Part shown: positions 55,167 through 64,000 of the stretch, piece after piece | Layout: the number at the start of each line of letters is the position of its first letter | How positions within the stretch are numbered: the first letter of the stretch is position 1 | NCBI GenBank assembly: GCA_964017235.1 | Contig: OZ024931.1 | Location: forward strand, 22,110,189 to 22,174,188 | From: Sabellastarte sp. h YS-2021 | Taxonomy: Eukaryota; Annelida; Polychaeta; Sabellida; Sabellidae | Direction: 5' to 3' | DNA: 64,000 nucleotides | The notes under the pieces: generated by a model | What the model was told of the DNA's origin: nothing | Database searches by the model: none | What the model saw: the letters and a program-made list of their open reading frames with translations, nothing else | Program-made: the position numbers and the translations under genes

Positions 55167-55190
55167 TTTTTGTTTTGTTTGGTTTCTGAA
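55094..55190 (-). CDS. HNRNPH/F: hnRNP H/F first visible coding exon, with start codon
   Basis: The ATG is at 55166 in an AAAAAATGG context. The exon reads MVFIVHLRGLPFSAGKEEI and ends NFLEG at donor GAAG|GTGAGT (last exon base 55094). Upstream, TTTGTTTAG ends at 55191 and a second AG follows five bases later; both are plausible acceptors, so the exon probably starts at 55190 or 55185 with a 5' UTR exon further right. The eight codons between acceptor and ATG are open, so translation could begin in an earlier exon. Confidence 0.85.
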
Positions 55191-55392
55191 CTAAACAAAA
55201 AAATAAAAATACAAAATTAATAACAATAATGATGTTTTGTAATGTAATGTAGTGATTGTAGTGTTGCTAACTTGCTATATCATATTTTTAAAAATTAAGG
55301 TTTTCAAAACTGTGATTATACTAAATTATAACCTGGAAAAATAAAACCCAGTGTGTGGGTTGGAAATGTTCTCAACCATGATATAAACTAGA

Positions 55393-57203
55393 AATAGCAT
55401 CAGAGATGCCTGTACCCCACAGCCTAGCGAAATATTTTTAACACCATGAGATATAGAAGTACTGTATCAGTACAAAGTTCAGGATACTTTCAGAGCACTG
55501 TCAGTTATATGAAGGTATAAAACAATGTTTAAATAGAGAAAATAATGTCCAAGATAAAGATAATGCATGTACTTTATCTACACCTCGAATGGCCAAATTA
55601 TGGTTTAGATGTTTTGAATATTACCATGAATACAGAAGTAGTAATACATTTAATGAATGCTTATGTGTGGTGTTGGGAGCAAAATCTGTGGCTCACTTGA
55701 TGAAATTCCATCTGTTACAATGGGAAGTTGTAAAAGTAAAATTCTTAATGAATTCTAATATGACTTTAACAGTGCTTAATCTGCATCAAAAGACAGACCC
55801 AAAGGTGCAACAAGATTTTAAAGGTCAAGGTCACTACGACATGGTCAAAGGTCAAATCAAGGTCACACCATGATGCTGCACACCCACAACCCCTAACTAA
55901 TGTCCCTACCAAGCATCAACTTCCTACACCTTACGGTTTCCGAGATATAGCCCAGACAAGATTTTATAGGTCAAGGTCACTACAGCAAGGGCAAACGTCA
56001 AATCAAGGTCAGACCATGACGATGCACACCTACACCCCCTAACCAATGTCCCTAGTAAGTATCAACTTCCTACACCTCACGGTTTCCGAGATATAGCCCG
56101 GACAAGATTTTATAGTTCAAGGTCACTACGGCAAGCTCCAAGGTCAAATCCTGGTCAGACCATGATGTTGCACACCTAAACCTCCTAACCAATGTCCCTA
56201 CCAAGTATCAACTTCCTACACCTTACGGTTTCCGAGATATAGCCCAGACAAGATTTTATAGGTCAAGGTCACTACAGCAAGGGCAAACGTCAAATCAAGG
56301 TCAGACCATGACGATGCACACCTACACCCCCTAACCAATGTCCCTAGTAAGTATCAACTTCCTACACCTCACGGTTTCCGAGATATAGCCCGGACAAGAT
56401 TTTATAGTTCAAGGTCACTACGGCAAGGTCCAAGGTCAAATCCTGGTCAGACCATGATGTTGCACACCTAAACCTCCTAACCAATGTCCCTACCAAGTAT
56501 CAACTTCCTACACCTTACGGTTTCCGAGATATAGCCCAAACAAGATTTAATAGGTCAAGGTCACTACAGAAAGGTCAAATCAAGGTCACACCATGACGTT
56601 GCACACCTACACCCCATAATCAATGTCCCTACCAAGTATCAACTTCCTACACCTTACGGTTTCCAAGATATAGCCCGGATAAGATTTTCAAACTCAAGGT
56701 CACTATGGCAAGGTCAAATCAAGGTCAGACCATGACGTTGCAGTTGCACACCTACACCCCCTAACCAATGTCCCTACCAAGTATCAGCTTCCTACACCTT
56801 ACGGTTTCCGAGACATAGCCCGGAAAAGATTTTATAGGGCAAGGTCACTACGGCGAGGTCAAATCAAGGTCAGACCATGACGTTGCACAGCTACACCCCC
56901 TAACCAATGTCCCTACAAAGTATCAACTTCCTAAACCTTACGGTTTTAAACTAGAGATATAGCCCGGACAAAATTTTCAAACTCAAGGTCACTACAGCAA
57001 GGTCAAAGGTCAAATCAAGGTCAGACCATGACGTTGGACACCTACACATCCTAACCAATGTCCCTACCAAGTATCAACTTCCTACATCTTACGGTTTCTG
57101 AGATACAGCCCTGACAAACTTTTTCCCACCGCCCACCCACCCACCCATCCGGACACCATGGGTGAAAACAATACCCCGACAGCCGTTAAGGGCTGTGGGG
57201 TAA
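55393..57203 (+). repeat. P1 array element, full length (copy 1f), about nine units
   Basis: Head 'aaatagcatcagagatgcct' and 'gtaccccacagcc'; leader nearly identical to copies 1c and 1e; units at 55810-57110. The segment 55915-56195 is followed by a near-exact copy at 56215-56500 (two-unit duplication, same variants such as 'gggcaaacgtcaaatc' and 'cctagtaagtatc'), which shows recent amplification. Tail 'ccccgacagccgttaagggc' with 'tgtggggtaa'. Confidence 0.85.
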
Positions 57204-57514
57204 AAAGTCACAGTACTGTACTTTTTCACAATTTTAAGCTTTACCTTAGGATATAAACAGGAAGTCCGTAAACAGGAAATGAATCATTCTTGCTAAACCA
57301 CACCTGTGGAGTGTGCATTATTTCATGCATTCTCTCAAGTTGTGACGCAAAAATATTTGTGATGTTTTAGAGTTTCAAATGACGTTTTATTTACTTTCAG
57401 CTGGCGTTTTTTCTCACTTCCAGATGACGTTTTTTTTACTTTCAAATTACGTTTTTGAGTTTGAAATGACACTGTTGAGTTTGAAATGACATTTTTGACA
57501 ATTTTTATCTAAAA

Positions 57515-59769
57515 ATGGCTGAAGTTAAGGTAGAAACTGGTGAAAAGAATGGCAAATTGTACCATTTCCTGGCACTGCAAAGTCTGTCATATGGACATGG
57601 TTTCGGTTTCTGGTGGGAGGGAGGAAAGCTAAATAAGTCAAAAGCAGTATGCCGACTGTGTCAGAAAGAGTACAGTTATCAAGGTTTGTGTTATTTTAAG
57701 TAAGTATCACAAAATAAATACACAACTATTTAAATTGACATTTTCTGAAATTAAATTTATACATGGAAAAACTTGGTTATCTTTAAGGCTGCGACAGGTT
57801 ACCCGGTTACCCAAAAACTGTTCGAAGTCTGTAAGAAACAGAGTACAAAGTGGCGAAGCAGGTAACCAAAAAAAATATTAAATATACTGTAAAACAATGA
57901 AAAACTTGGGTAAACCTAAATATTCTGTCAGATTTCTCTAACTACTAATAGCTTTTCATGCAATTTTTCCTTATTTATACGGATATTTAACATTATTTTT
58001 CCTAACGTTTTGTTTACATCATCTGCCATGTTTGCTTCTCTGCTACTTCCACTGGGTGACAACTAAAAGATGGTTACCCGAATTTGGATTGGTTCTTGCG
58101 AGATGAATACCCGGTGTCATTTTTCTAACAAGTCACAGCCTTAGTTATCTTGGTAATAATTTTTTTTTATTTGTGTATAGGAAACACTACTAACCTTGCT
58201 TGTCATATGAAAAATGAACACAAGATCGAGTATGCTTCTAAAACTAGGGAAGATATGAAACCCAAACATGGCACACAACAAACTCTTAAGTCATTATTTC
58301 ACACTAAAGATGGAGCCCCTCTGTCTGAAGTAACAAAGTGCCAAATAGATTCAGCCGTAGAGGGTTACATTATAGACTCACTTAGACCTTTGTCAACTGT
58401 TGAACAAACATCTTTTAAGACGTTACTTCAAACCTTGGAGATTGGGAACCAAAAGTTTTTGAAGGGCAGCACACATCAGAGGCTATTTCTAGAGGCTTGA
58501 CACAAATTATGGATGAGTGGAACATTGATCCTAAAGGTGTCACAGGTGTTACAGATAATGCAGCTAATGAGTGCAAAGCATTTTAGAGTTTAGGTTGTCC
58601 TGCACCAGGCATAATTTAAATTTGGCAGTATCAAGTGCTCTTAAAATTAATGAAATTTCCAGGATCATGAGAAAGGGTGTCAGCATTGTTGCCTATTTCC
58701 ACAGGAGCCCACTATCCACTAGTGTCCTATTTGAAAAACAAAAGCTCCTGCTTCTCCCAGTGTCATGGCCATAATAAACTTATCACTGATGTTGCTACAA
58801 GATGGAACAGTTCACTTTACATGCTTGAACGTCTCAGTGAACAGGTTCCTGCCTTACATGCTGCTGTGCATGATCCTACATTGGCAAAAAGTGCCACTGA
58901 TTTAAAGTCAAAGCTTTTCTCCTATGATGAACATCTGGTTGTGGACCAAATTGTCAAACTGCTAAAGCCATTTAAAACAGCCACTGTTTCTCTACCTTCA
59001 GAAACTATCCCAACAGCTGCCTTTGTTCTACCGACTATGATCAAATTGGAGAACCATCTTGAGATTAAAGCTGACGATCACAAGTTGATCACAAAGATGA
59101 AAACTGAAATGATCACGAATGTTAAGAAGAGATTCCCTCAACCCCAAAGGGAGATTCTCCTTCTCTCTTCTGTTCTTCACCCTCATAGTAAAGACTTAAA
59201 TTTTTCGAGTCCCAATGAAAAAATCGAGGCCAAACAACTACTAGATGCAAGTTGCGCCACATGGGCCACAACCCAATAACTGAAAATGTGTCTATGAAAG
59301 GAGGAACCCATGGAGACCCAGAACTTAACTGTGCAACCAAGTCTACCAAAGATACCACCCTTTTCTGTTGGAAACCTGCCTGTTAAAGTTGAGGCTGAGC
59401 TTGATAATGTGGTTGGTGTTCCTCCTAATGAAGTCGTGAAATTGGAGGAAGTTACTGACAACTGGCTAGATAACATATTATTCACCAATAAGGAAGCAGT
59501 GGATCATTGTTCTGCCATAGAACTCGAGTTTGAAAGATATTTGACAGAAGCGGCTGATAAAACAGCTTATCCACTGAGCTGGTGGAAAGCCAGACAACTT
59601 TTGTATCCTACGCTAGCTAAATTAGCTAAAAAATATCTGGCCATACCTGCAAGCAGTGTTCCTGCTGAGTGAATCATTAGCTTGGCAGGAAATCTGGTGA
59701 CCAAAAAAAGGGTCCAGCTTTCAGCAGAAAACAATAATCTCTTGATATTCTTAAACAAAAATGTTTAAC
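57515..59769 (+). pseudogene. hAT-family transposase (BED-finger type), broken
   Basis: Exon 1 (57515-57683) begins MAEVKVETGEKNGK and ends CRLCQKEYSYQ-G at donor G|GTTTGT. Exon 2 starts at 58181 after TTTGTGTATAG and continues GNTTNLACHMKNEH, so the spliced product has a BED finger (CxxC...HxxxxH). Further on come TDNAANECKAF, the VATRWNSSLYMLERL segment, a helical stretch (VVDQIVKLLKPFKTAT) and the C-terminal dimerisation block LSWWKARQLLYPTLAKLAKK with IPASSVPAE. Breaks: frameshift near 58462, stop at 58583-58585, frameshift near 58620-58740, stop at 59277-59279, and a stop where Arg is expected after SVPAE (59671). The segment between codons LLQTLE and the TDNA motif is too short, so part of the catalytic core is deleted. 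Inactive. The intron carries a MITE. Confidence 0.88.
57784..58143. mobile_element. MITE, 360 bp, in the transposase intron, 8-bp target duplication
   Basis: Ends TAAGGCTGCGAC and GTCACAGCCTTA are inverted with one mismatch, and 'ggttacccggttaccc' lies just inside the left end. The octamer gttatctt flanks both sides exactly (57776-57783 and 58144-58151). It lies within the intron 57684-58180 of the hAT pseudogene and makes up most of that intron. Related to the copy at 21696-22051. Confidence 0.9.
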
Positions 59770-60110
59770 TTTTGTTTCCTTTGAAATTGTAAACTTCAGA
59801 TATGCTATGTGTAAACTTCAGATAAGCTATGTGAAATGATTAAGTTGAACTTAAAATAGTTTAAGTATGAGATATTTCGCTTTTAATTTTTTGTGCTAGT
59901 ACTTGGTTCTTTCATCTGCTAAGAATAATGAGTAGCAGTAGTAGTGTTTACTGTTTGGATTGCAACCGAGGTCTGATTTGTTGCTAATTCTTAATAAAAC
60001 CATTTCACACCTTGAAATACTGTCTGATATGAAGATCTGTGAATTCCTCTAAGTATCTGTACTGCCTGTACCCTTGACTTTTTTTCATGTGAAATAATGC
60101 ACTACTCCCT

Positions 60111-61089
60111 CTCTCAAAATTTATTGTAGGTGTAAACATGGCCGCCATTGTTTACCTGGGAAACTGGTCTCATATTTGGCTGCACAACAGCGTGTTATTT
60201 TAAGGTGAAAAGGTATTCTAGGGTTATTAAAACACAACAAAATACCAATACAGGCTGTAAATTATTATGATCTTCACAACTGAAGTGGATTTTCATATCA
60301 AAGTATGCATGGCAGTTACATGAATCATCGTAATTCCATTGCAAAGCCAGCTACCTTTTGGGCTAAAAATCAATTGTCAATCGATGATTGGTCATCCATT
60401 TCAGTGATTAGTCGATGCAAATATTGACCAGCGAGTCCCAACACTAGTCAGCTGACTGAAAAGAGATTTAGTATCTACCATTAGAAGTTGTCTGTAAACC
60501 AATGGTAGTGCAACTTCTGAAGAAAAACTGTCATCTATTTAACCAGGTATTATAGAAACAGGAGTTATATGTTTTAAGCCAAAACCACAACTTTAATTGA
60601 TATTATGTGGTGGAAATTCAAACATGTAGCATATTTCATCAGTGTTAGCACTGGGATTTTTAAATTGAGTCCCTGGGACTCATTCCCACTAAAAAAGTGA
60701 GTCCCTATTTAAATCTGTGAGTCCCATAATTAGAGAAAGTAATATATACTAAATTTATTTTACTTCATTTTTATTGAGAAATACCTGTTAAACACGCTTA
60801 CTATTACTAGGTTACCCATCTCAGCGCTTAGAGACATACTAAGTGATAAGCGCTATATAAAAATCATGTGTTATGTTATTATGCCGCAGGAACAATGAAA
60901 CAAACGTTCAAATAAACCTAAAAATTAGTGTTTGTTTGATTAGTTTATTTCGCTTACAACACTGCATAGGTCGTAGCACGACAGGTAGTTTAATGGGCAA
61001 AGGAAACCAGTACATACAGTTGGTCAAGGTTCTGTACTGCACCAAGCCTAATTTTTCTTTTTTTTTGGATGAAGCCCTTTTGATCCACC
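60111..61089. other. Non-coding, with hAT-like end and SINE-like tail fragments
   Basis: 60420-60446 ends 'gcgagtcccaacacta', which looks like the inverse of a hAT terminus (TAGTGTTGGGACTCGC), without a recognised partner. 60690-60740 repeats 'gagtccc' words. About 60818-60870 'cagcgcttagagacatacta' and 'agcgctatataaa' resemble a SINE 3' tail. No gene recognised. Confidence 0.35.
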
Positions 61090-61323
61090 AATTTTTTATT
61101 CAAATCCTGTAGACAGACAGACACACAATAGTGGAGTCAGAATTTCCACACCTCTTTTTGAAGCCATTAGCTTGCTTTGCCTTTTAACAGAACATGCACA
61201 ACATCTTTTCAACTGTCTGGTCATTATGAAGCCATTTTCGAAATTCAGGATGGCTGAGCCAGTCACTGTCAAATTTTCTATTTTTTTTTTCTTCTTCTTT
61301 TTCGTCTGCGGTTCTGAATCCAT
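61090..61323 (-). pseudogene. Broken first exon of a ZNF862/KIAA1586-like (hAT-derived) gene
   Basis: From ATG at 61323 the frame reads MDSEPQTKKKKK. After the A10 run (T10 on the plus strand, about 61281-61290) the meaningful frame is shifted: KFDSDWLSHPEF, RKWLHNDQTVEKMLCMFC, a stop, then KAKQANGFKKRCGN. W-L-x5-F-x-W-L, CxxC and NGFxxxC are the pattern of the N-terminal zinc-binding region in ZNF862/KIAA1586-type proteins (family recall, not searched). One frameshift and one stop make it non-functional as it stands; a single T10 error would repair only the first. The 79-codon open frame in the original phase is a by-product. Confidence 0.5.
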
Positions 61324-61399
61324 TGCAGACGTCAAACAAGTGAAGTCGTCTGCATGTTTTCATCTATTTGGAAGAAGCAATTTTACTGGCTATCATTTG

Positions 61400-61510
61400 T
61401 CATTGTCACGCATGCGCGACTTAAATAAAACAAATGATTTGATTGGAGGAACTTGTGCTTGCGCACTGTCATCTTCTCATTGTATAGAAACAAAAATGGC
61501 GGACAAATAA
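61400..61510. promoter_or_regulatory. Promoter-like cluster: NRF-1-type and YY1-type motifs
   Basis: ACGCATGCGCGA (about 61408-61419) and GCTTGCGCAC (about 61457-61466) resemble the NRF-1 site, and AAAATGGCGGAC (about 61493-61504) resembles a YY1 site, all within 100 bp in an otherwise AT-rich region. Such clusters mark housekeeping promoters. It could serve the broken minus-strand exon at 61323, the hnRNP H/F gene (5' UTR exon unseen), or a plus-strand transcript. No TSS can be fixed. Confidence 0.4.
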
Positions 61511-61783
61511 TAAACCCGGTGAATATATTCTTTTTCTCGTCTATTTAATTTAAAATACTCCTAACTTACATTTTCGCTAATCCGCGTCACTGGGATGAAT
61601 TTTTCTTTTGAAATATGCATCCTTGTTAAAATCCACACGTTTTTATATATATCAGACGGTGTCCACACAAGCACTGTTTTATACAAACCTTTCATTTCGT
61701 GATTGATAATACAATACGCTGTGAGTAATTGAGTTGTTCTGAAATGGTTCACATCTTACCTAACAGACCGTTATCAGTCAATA
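61511..61783. other. Non-coding, no recognised feature
   Basis: AT-rich; the 63-codon minus-strand frame has no domain. Confidence 0.4.
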
Positions 61784-64000
61784 ACAAGAGGAGAGTGCCC
61801 GTGAACGGGCACTGTGTCAGCTGACTAAATGTTTTTGACTTGTGATGGTGATAATGAGAGGAAAGCATAATTATCAGGGAAAGGGCTGTACAGAAATACA
61901 GTAAATGGTAACTGAACAGCATGTTCGAAAGATATTTCGAAGCTGACAGAAAAAAAGGACAAAAAAGTTGTGCCCTGCAAATGGTATTATGAAATAAAGT
62001 AACAAGGTAATTGTTTAAGTGTAAAAAGTAGGTTAAAAATATTTAAAGAAATACTATAAATGCAATATCCTCGTTCGACCATGAAGAAGGGGTCCAAAGG
62101 TCAAATCTGACCATACCAAAAGATTCCCAGCCCATGATTTTCTATAGGTTGGTTTTCCATTCCAAACCTCTAGGACCAATAATAAGCGAGTTATAAGCAC
62201 TTTTAAGTTTGGCTCTCCCAAACCTCTCGGACCAATAATAAGTGAGTCATAGGCACTTTTTAAGTTTGGCTATCCTTGTTTGACCTTGACGGAGGGGTCC
62301 AAGGTCAAATCTGACCACACAAAAAAATTCCCAGCCCATGATTTCCTGTAGCTTGTTTACCATCCCAAACCTGTAGGACCAATAATAAGCGAGTTCTAAG
62401 CAATTGTAAGTTTGGCTATCCTCAATTGACCTTGAAGGAGGGGTCCCAGGTCAAATCTGACCACACCAAAAGAATCCCAGCCCATGATTTCCTATATGTT
62501 GGTTTACCATCCCAAACCTCCAAGACCAATAATACGCGAGTTATAAGCACTTTAAGTTTGGCTGTCTTTGTTTGACCTGGAAGGAGGGGTCTAAGGTGAA
62601 ATCTGACCACACCAAAAGATTCCCAGCCCATGATTTTCTATAGGTTGGTTTTCCATTCCAAACCTCTAGGACCAATAATAAGCGAGTTATAAGCACTTTT
62701 AAATTTGGCTATCCTCATTTGACCTTGAAGGAGGGGTCCAAGGTGAAATCCGACCACACCAAAAAATTCCCAGCTCATGATTTTCTATAGGTTGGTTTTC
62801 ATTCCAAACCTCTAGGACCAATAATAAGCGAGTTATAAGCACTTTTATGTTTGGCTATCCTCATTTGACCTTGAAGGAGGGTTCCAAGGTCAAATCGGAC
62901 CATATTAACAGATTCCCAGCCCATGATTTCCTATAGGTTGGATACAATGATTTACTCAACAGTGAGAACCTGAAAGAAGCTATTGCTCAGCTATGCCATG
63001 ACATAGAGGTCTGCAATTTCACTATGTTATAGCTGACCAAAACGTCTGTGAATAACATATTTAACAAAATACTCTAAATGTAATAGTTTTCAAGTTACTA
63101 CTGATTTACTCAAGAGTGAGAACCTCAAAGTAACTATTACTCAGCTATGCAATGAGCTACATGTCTGAATTTTTGCTCTGTTATAGCTGACCTAAAAGTA
63201 GGTGAACAACATATTTAAGCAAAATACTGTAAATGCAATAGTTTTCAAGTTACAACTGATTTACTCAATAGTGAGAACCTGAAATTAGCTATTGCTCCGC
63301 TATGCCATGAGCTATAGGTCTGTAATTTCACTATGTTATAGCTAACCCAAAAGTAGGTGAACAATATATTTTAACAAAATGATCCAAATGCAATATTTTT
63401 CAAGTTATAGCCGATTTACTCAACAGTCAGTGCCTGAGAATAGCTATTGCTCAGTTGTGCCATGAGCTACAGGTCTGTAATTTCACTATGTTATAGCTGA
63501 CCCAAAAGTAGCTGAATAACATATTTGCACAAATTTCTGTAAAGGCAATAGTATTCAATTACAACTGATTTACTCAACAGTGAGAACTTCAAAGTAGCTA
63601 TTACTCAGCTATGCAATGAGCCACAGGTCTGGAACTTCACTATGTTATAGCTGACCCCAAAATAGGTGAATAACATATTGCAACAAAATACTCTAAATGC
63701 AATAGTTTCCAAGTTATAAGTGATTTACTCAACAGTGATAACCTAAAAGTAGCTATTACTCAGCTATGCCATGAGCTACAGGTCTGAAATTTTACTATGT
63801 TATAGCTGACCCAAAAGTAGCTGAATAACATATTTATACTAAATTCTCTAAATGCAATAGTTTTCAAATTATAAGTGATTTGCTCAACATTGAGAACTTC
63901 AAAGTAGCTATTACTCAGCTATGCAATGAGTCACAGGTCTGGAACTTCACTATGTTATAGCTGACCCCAAAATAGGTGAATAACATATTGAAACAAAATA
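61784..64000 (+). repeat. P5 array element (copy 4), cut by window end
   Basis: Head ACAAGAGGAGAGTGCCCGTG with perfect hairpin arms; leader; 147-bp array (62070-62940, at least six units); then the 154-bp array from 62941 to the end of the window. The first array passes into the second inside a unit ('tttcctataggttgg|atacaatgatttactc'), without the junction sequence present in copies 2 and 3. Confidence 0.85.

Larger units (their letters stand above)
57306..60110 (+). mobile_element. Degenerate autonomous hAT element (tentative limits)
   Basis: Encloses the broken transposase at 57515-59769. 'ggagtgtgcattatttcatg' (57308-57327) and its inverse 'catgtgaaataatgcacta' (60086-60104) are candidate subterminal inverted repeats; clean termini and a target duplication were not found, so the limits are approximate. 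Confidence 0.5.

Noticed and set aside
60420..60446. Right end of the 57.3-60.1 kb hAT element
   Set aside because: Looks like a hAT terminus, but no matching left end or duplicated octamer was found, and a better subterminal pair lies at 57313/60086.

Overview
This is a eukaryotic, AT-rich and strongly repeat-invaded window. The likely source is a marine invertebrate, most probably a bivalve mollusc. That is an inference: most of the DNA is short-period tandem arrays (133-168 bp, also about 303 and 350 bp) framed by conserved ends, as in the bivalve 'pearl'/HINE elements and the BIV160-type satellites.

One host gene spans nearly the whole window on the minus strand. Seven exons (55190-55094, 28978-28823, 20414-20268, 15410-15272, 8607-8150, 7702-7608, 1630-1495) have consensus GT/AG borders and consistent phase. 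Together they give about 401 residues of an hnRNP H/F-family RNA-binding protein with two complete quasi-RRMs, a Gly/Met-rich linker and the start of a third. Its 3' end lies beyond base 1 and any 5' UTR exon lies above 55190. Introns of 0.45-26 kb hold almost all the repeats.

Repeats fall into three groups. (1) Five families of HINE/pearl-like array elements, called P1-P5 here. P1-P4 share one plan: a 12-bp (9-bp in P4) motif near the 5' end, a tandem array, and a 3' palindrome containing the inverted motif, ending in TAA. (2) hAT-type DNA elements with 8-bp target duplications: MITEs at 16.9, 17.5, 37.6 and 57.8 kb (a relative at 21.7 kb), a 1.5-kb element at 18.5-20.1 kb with a BED-finger remnant, a 4-kb composite at 3.2-7.2 kb, and a broken hAT transposase at 57.5-59.8 kb. 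(3) A 6.3-kb DIRS-type tyrosine-recombinase retrotransposon (38527-44828, minus) with inverted terminal repeats, internal complementary region, RT/RNase H and recombinase, but a frameshifted gag.

Insertions are nested several levels deep between 37.5 and 53.6 kb: P3 contains the DIRS and a P1+P4 block, the P4 contains a P2, and that P2 contains another P3. At the right end (61.1-61.5 kb) lie a broken zinc-finger/hAT-type exon and a promoter-like cluster of NRF-1 and YY1-type motifs.
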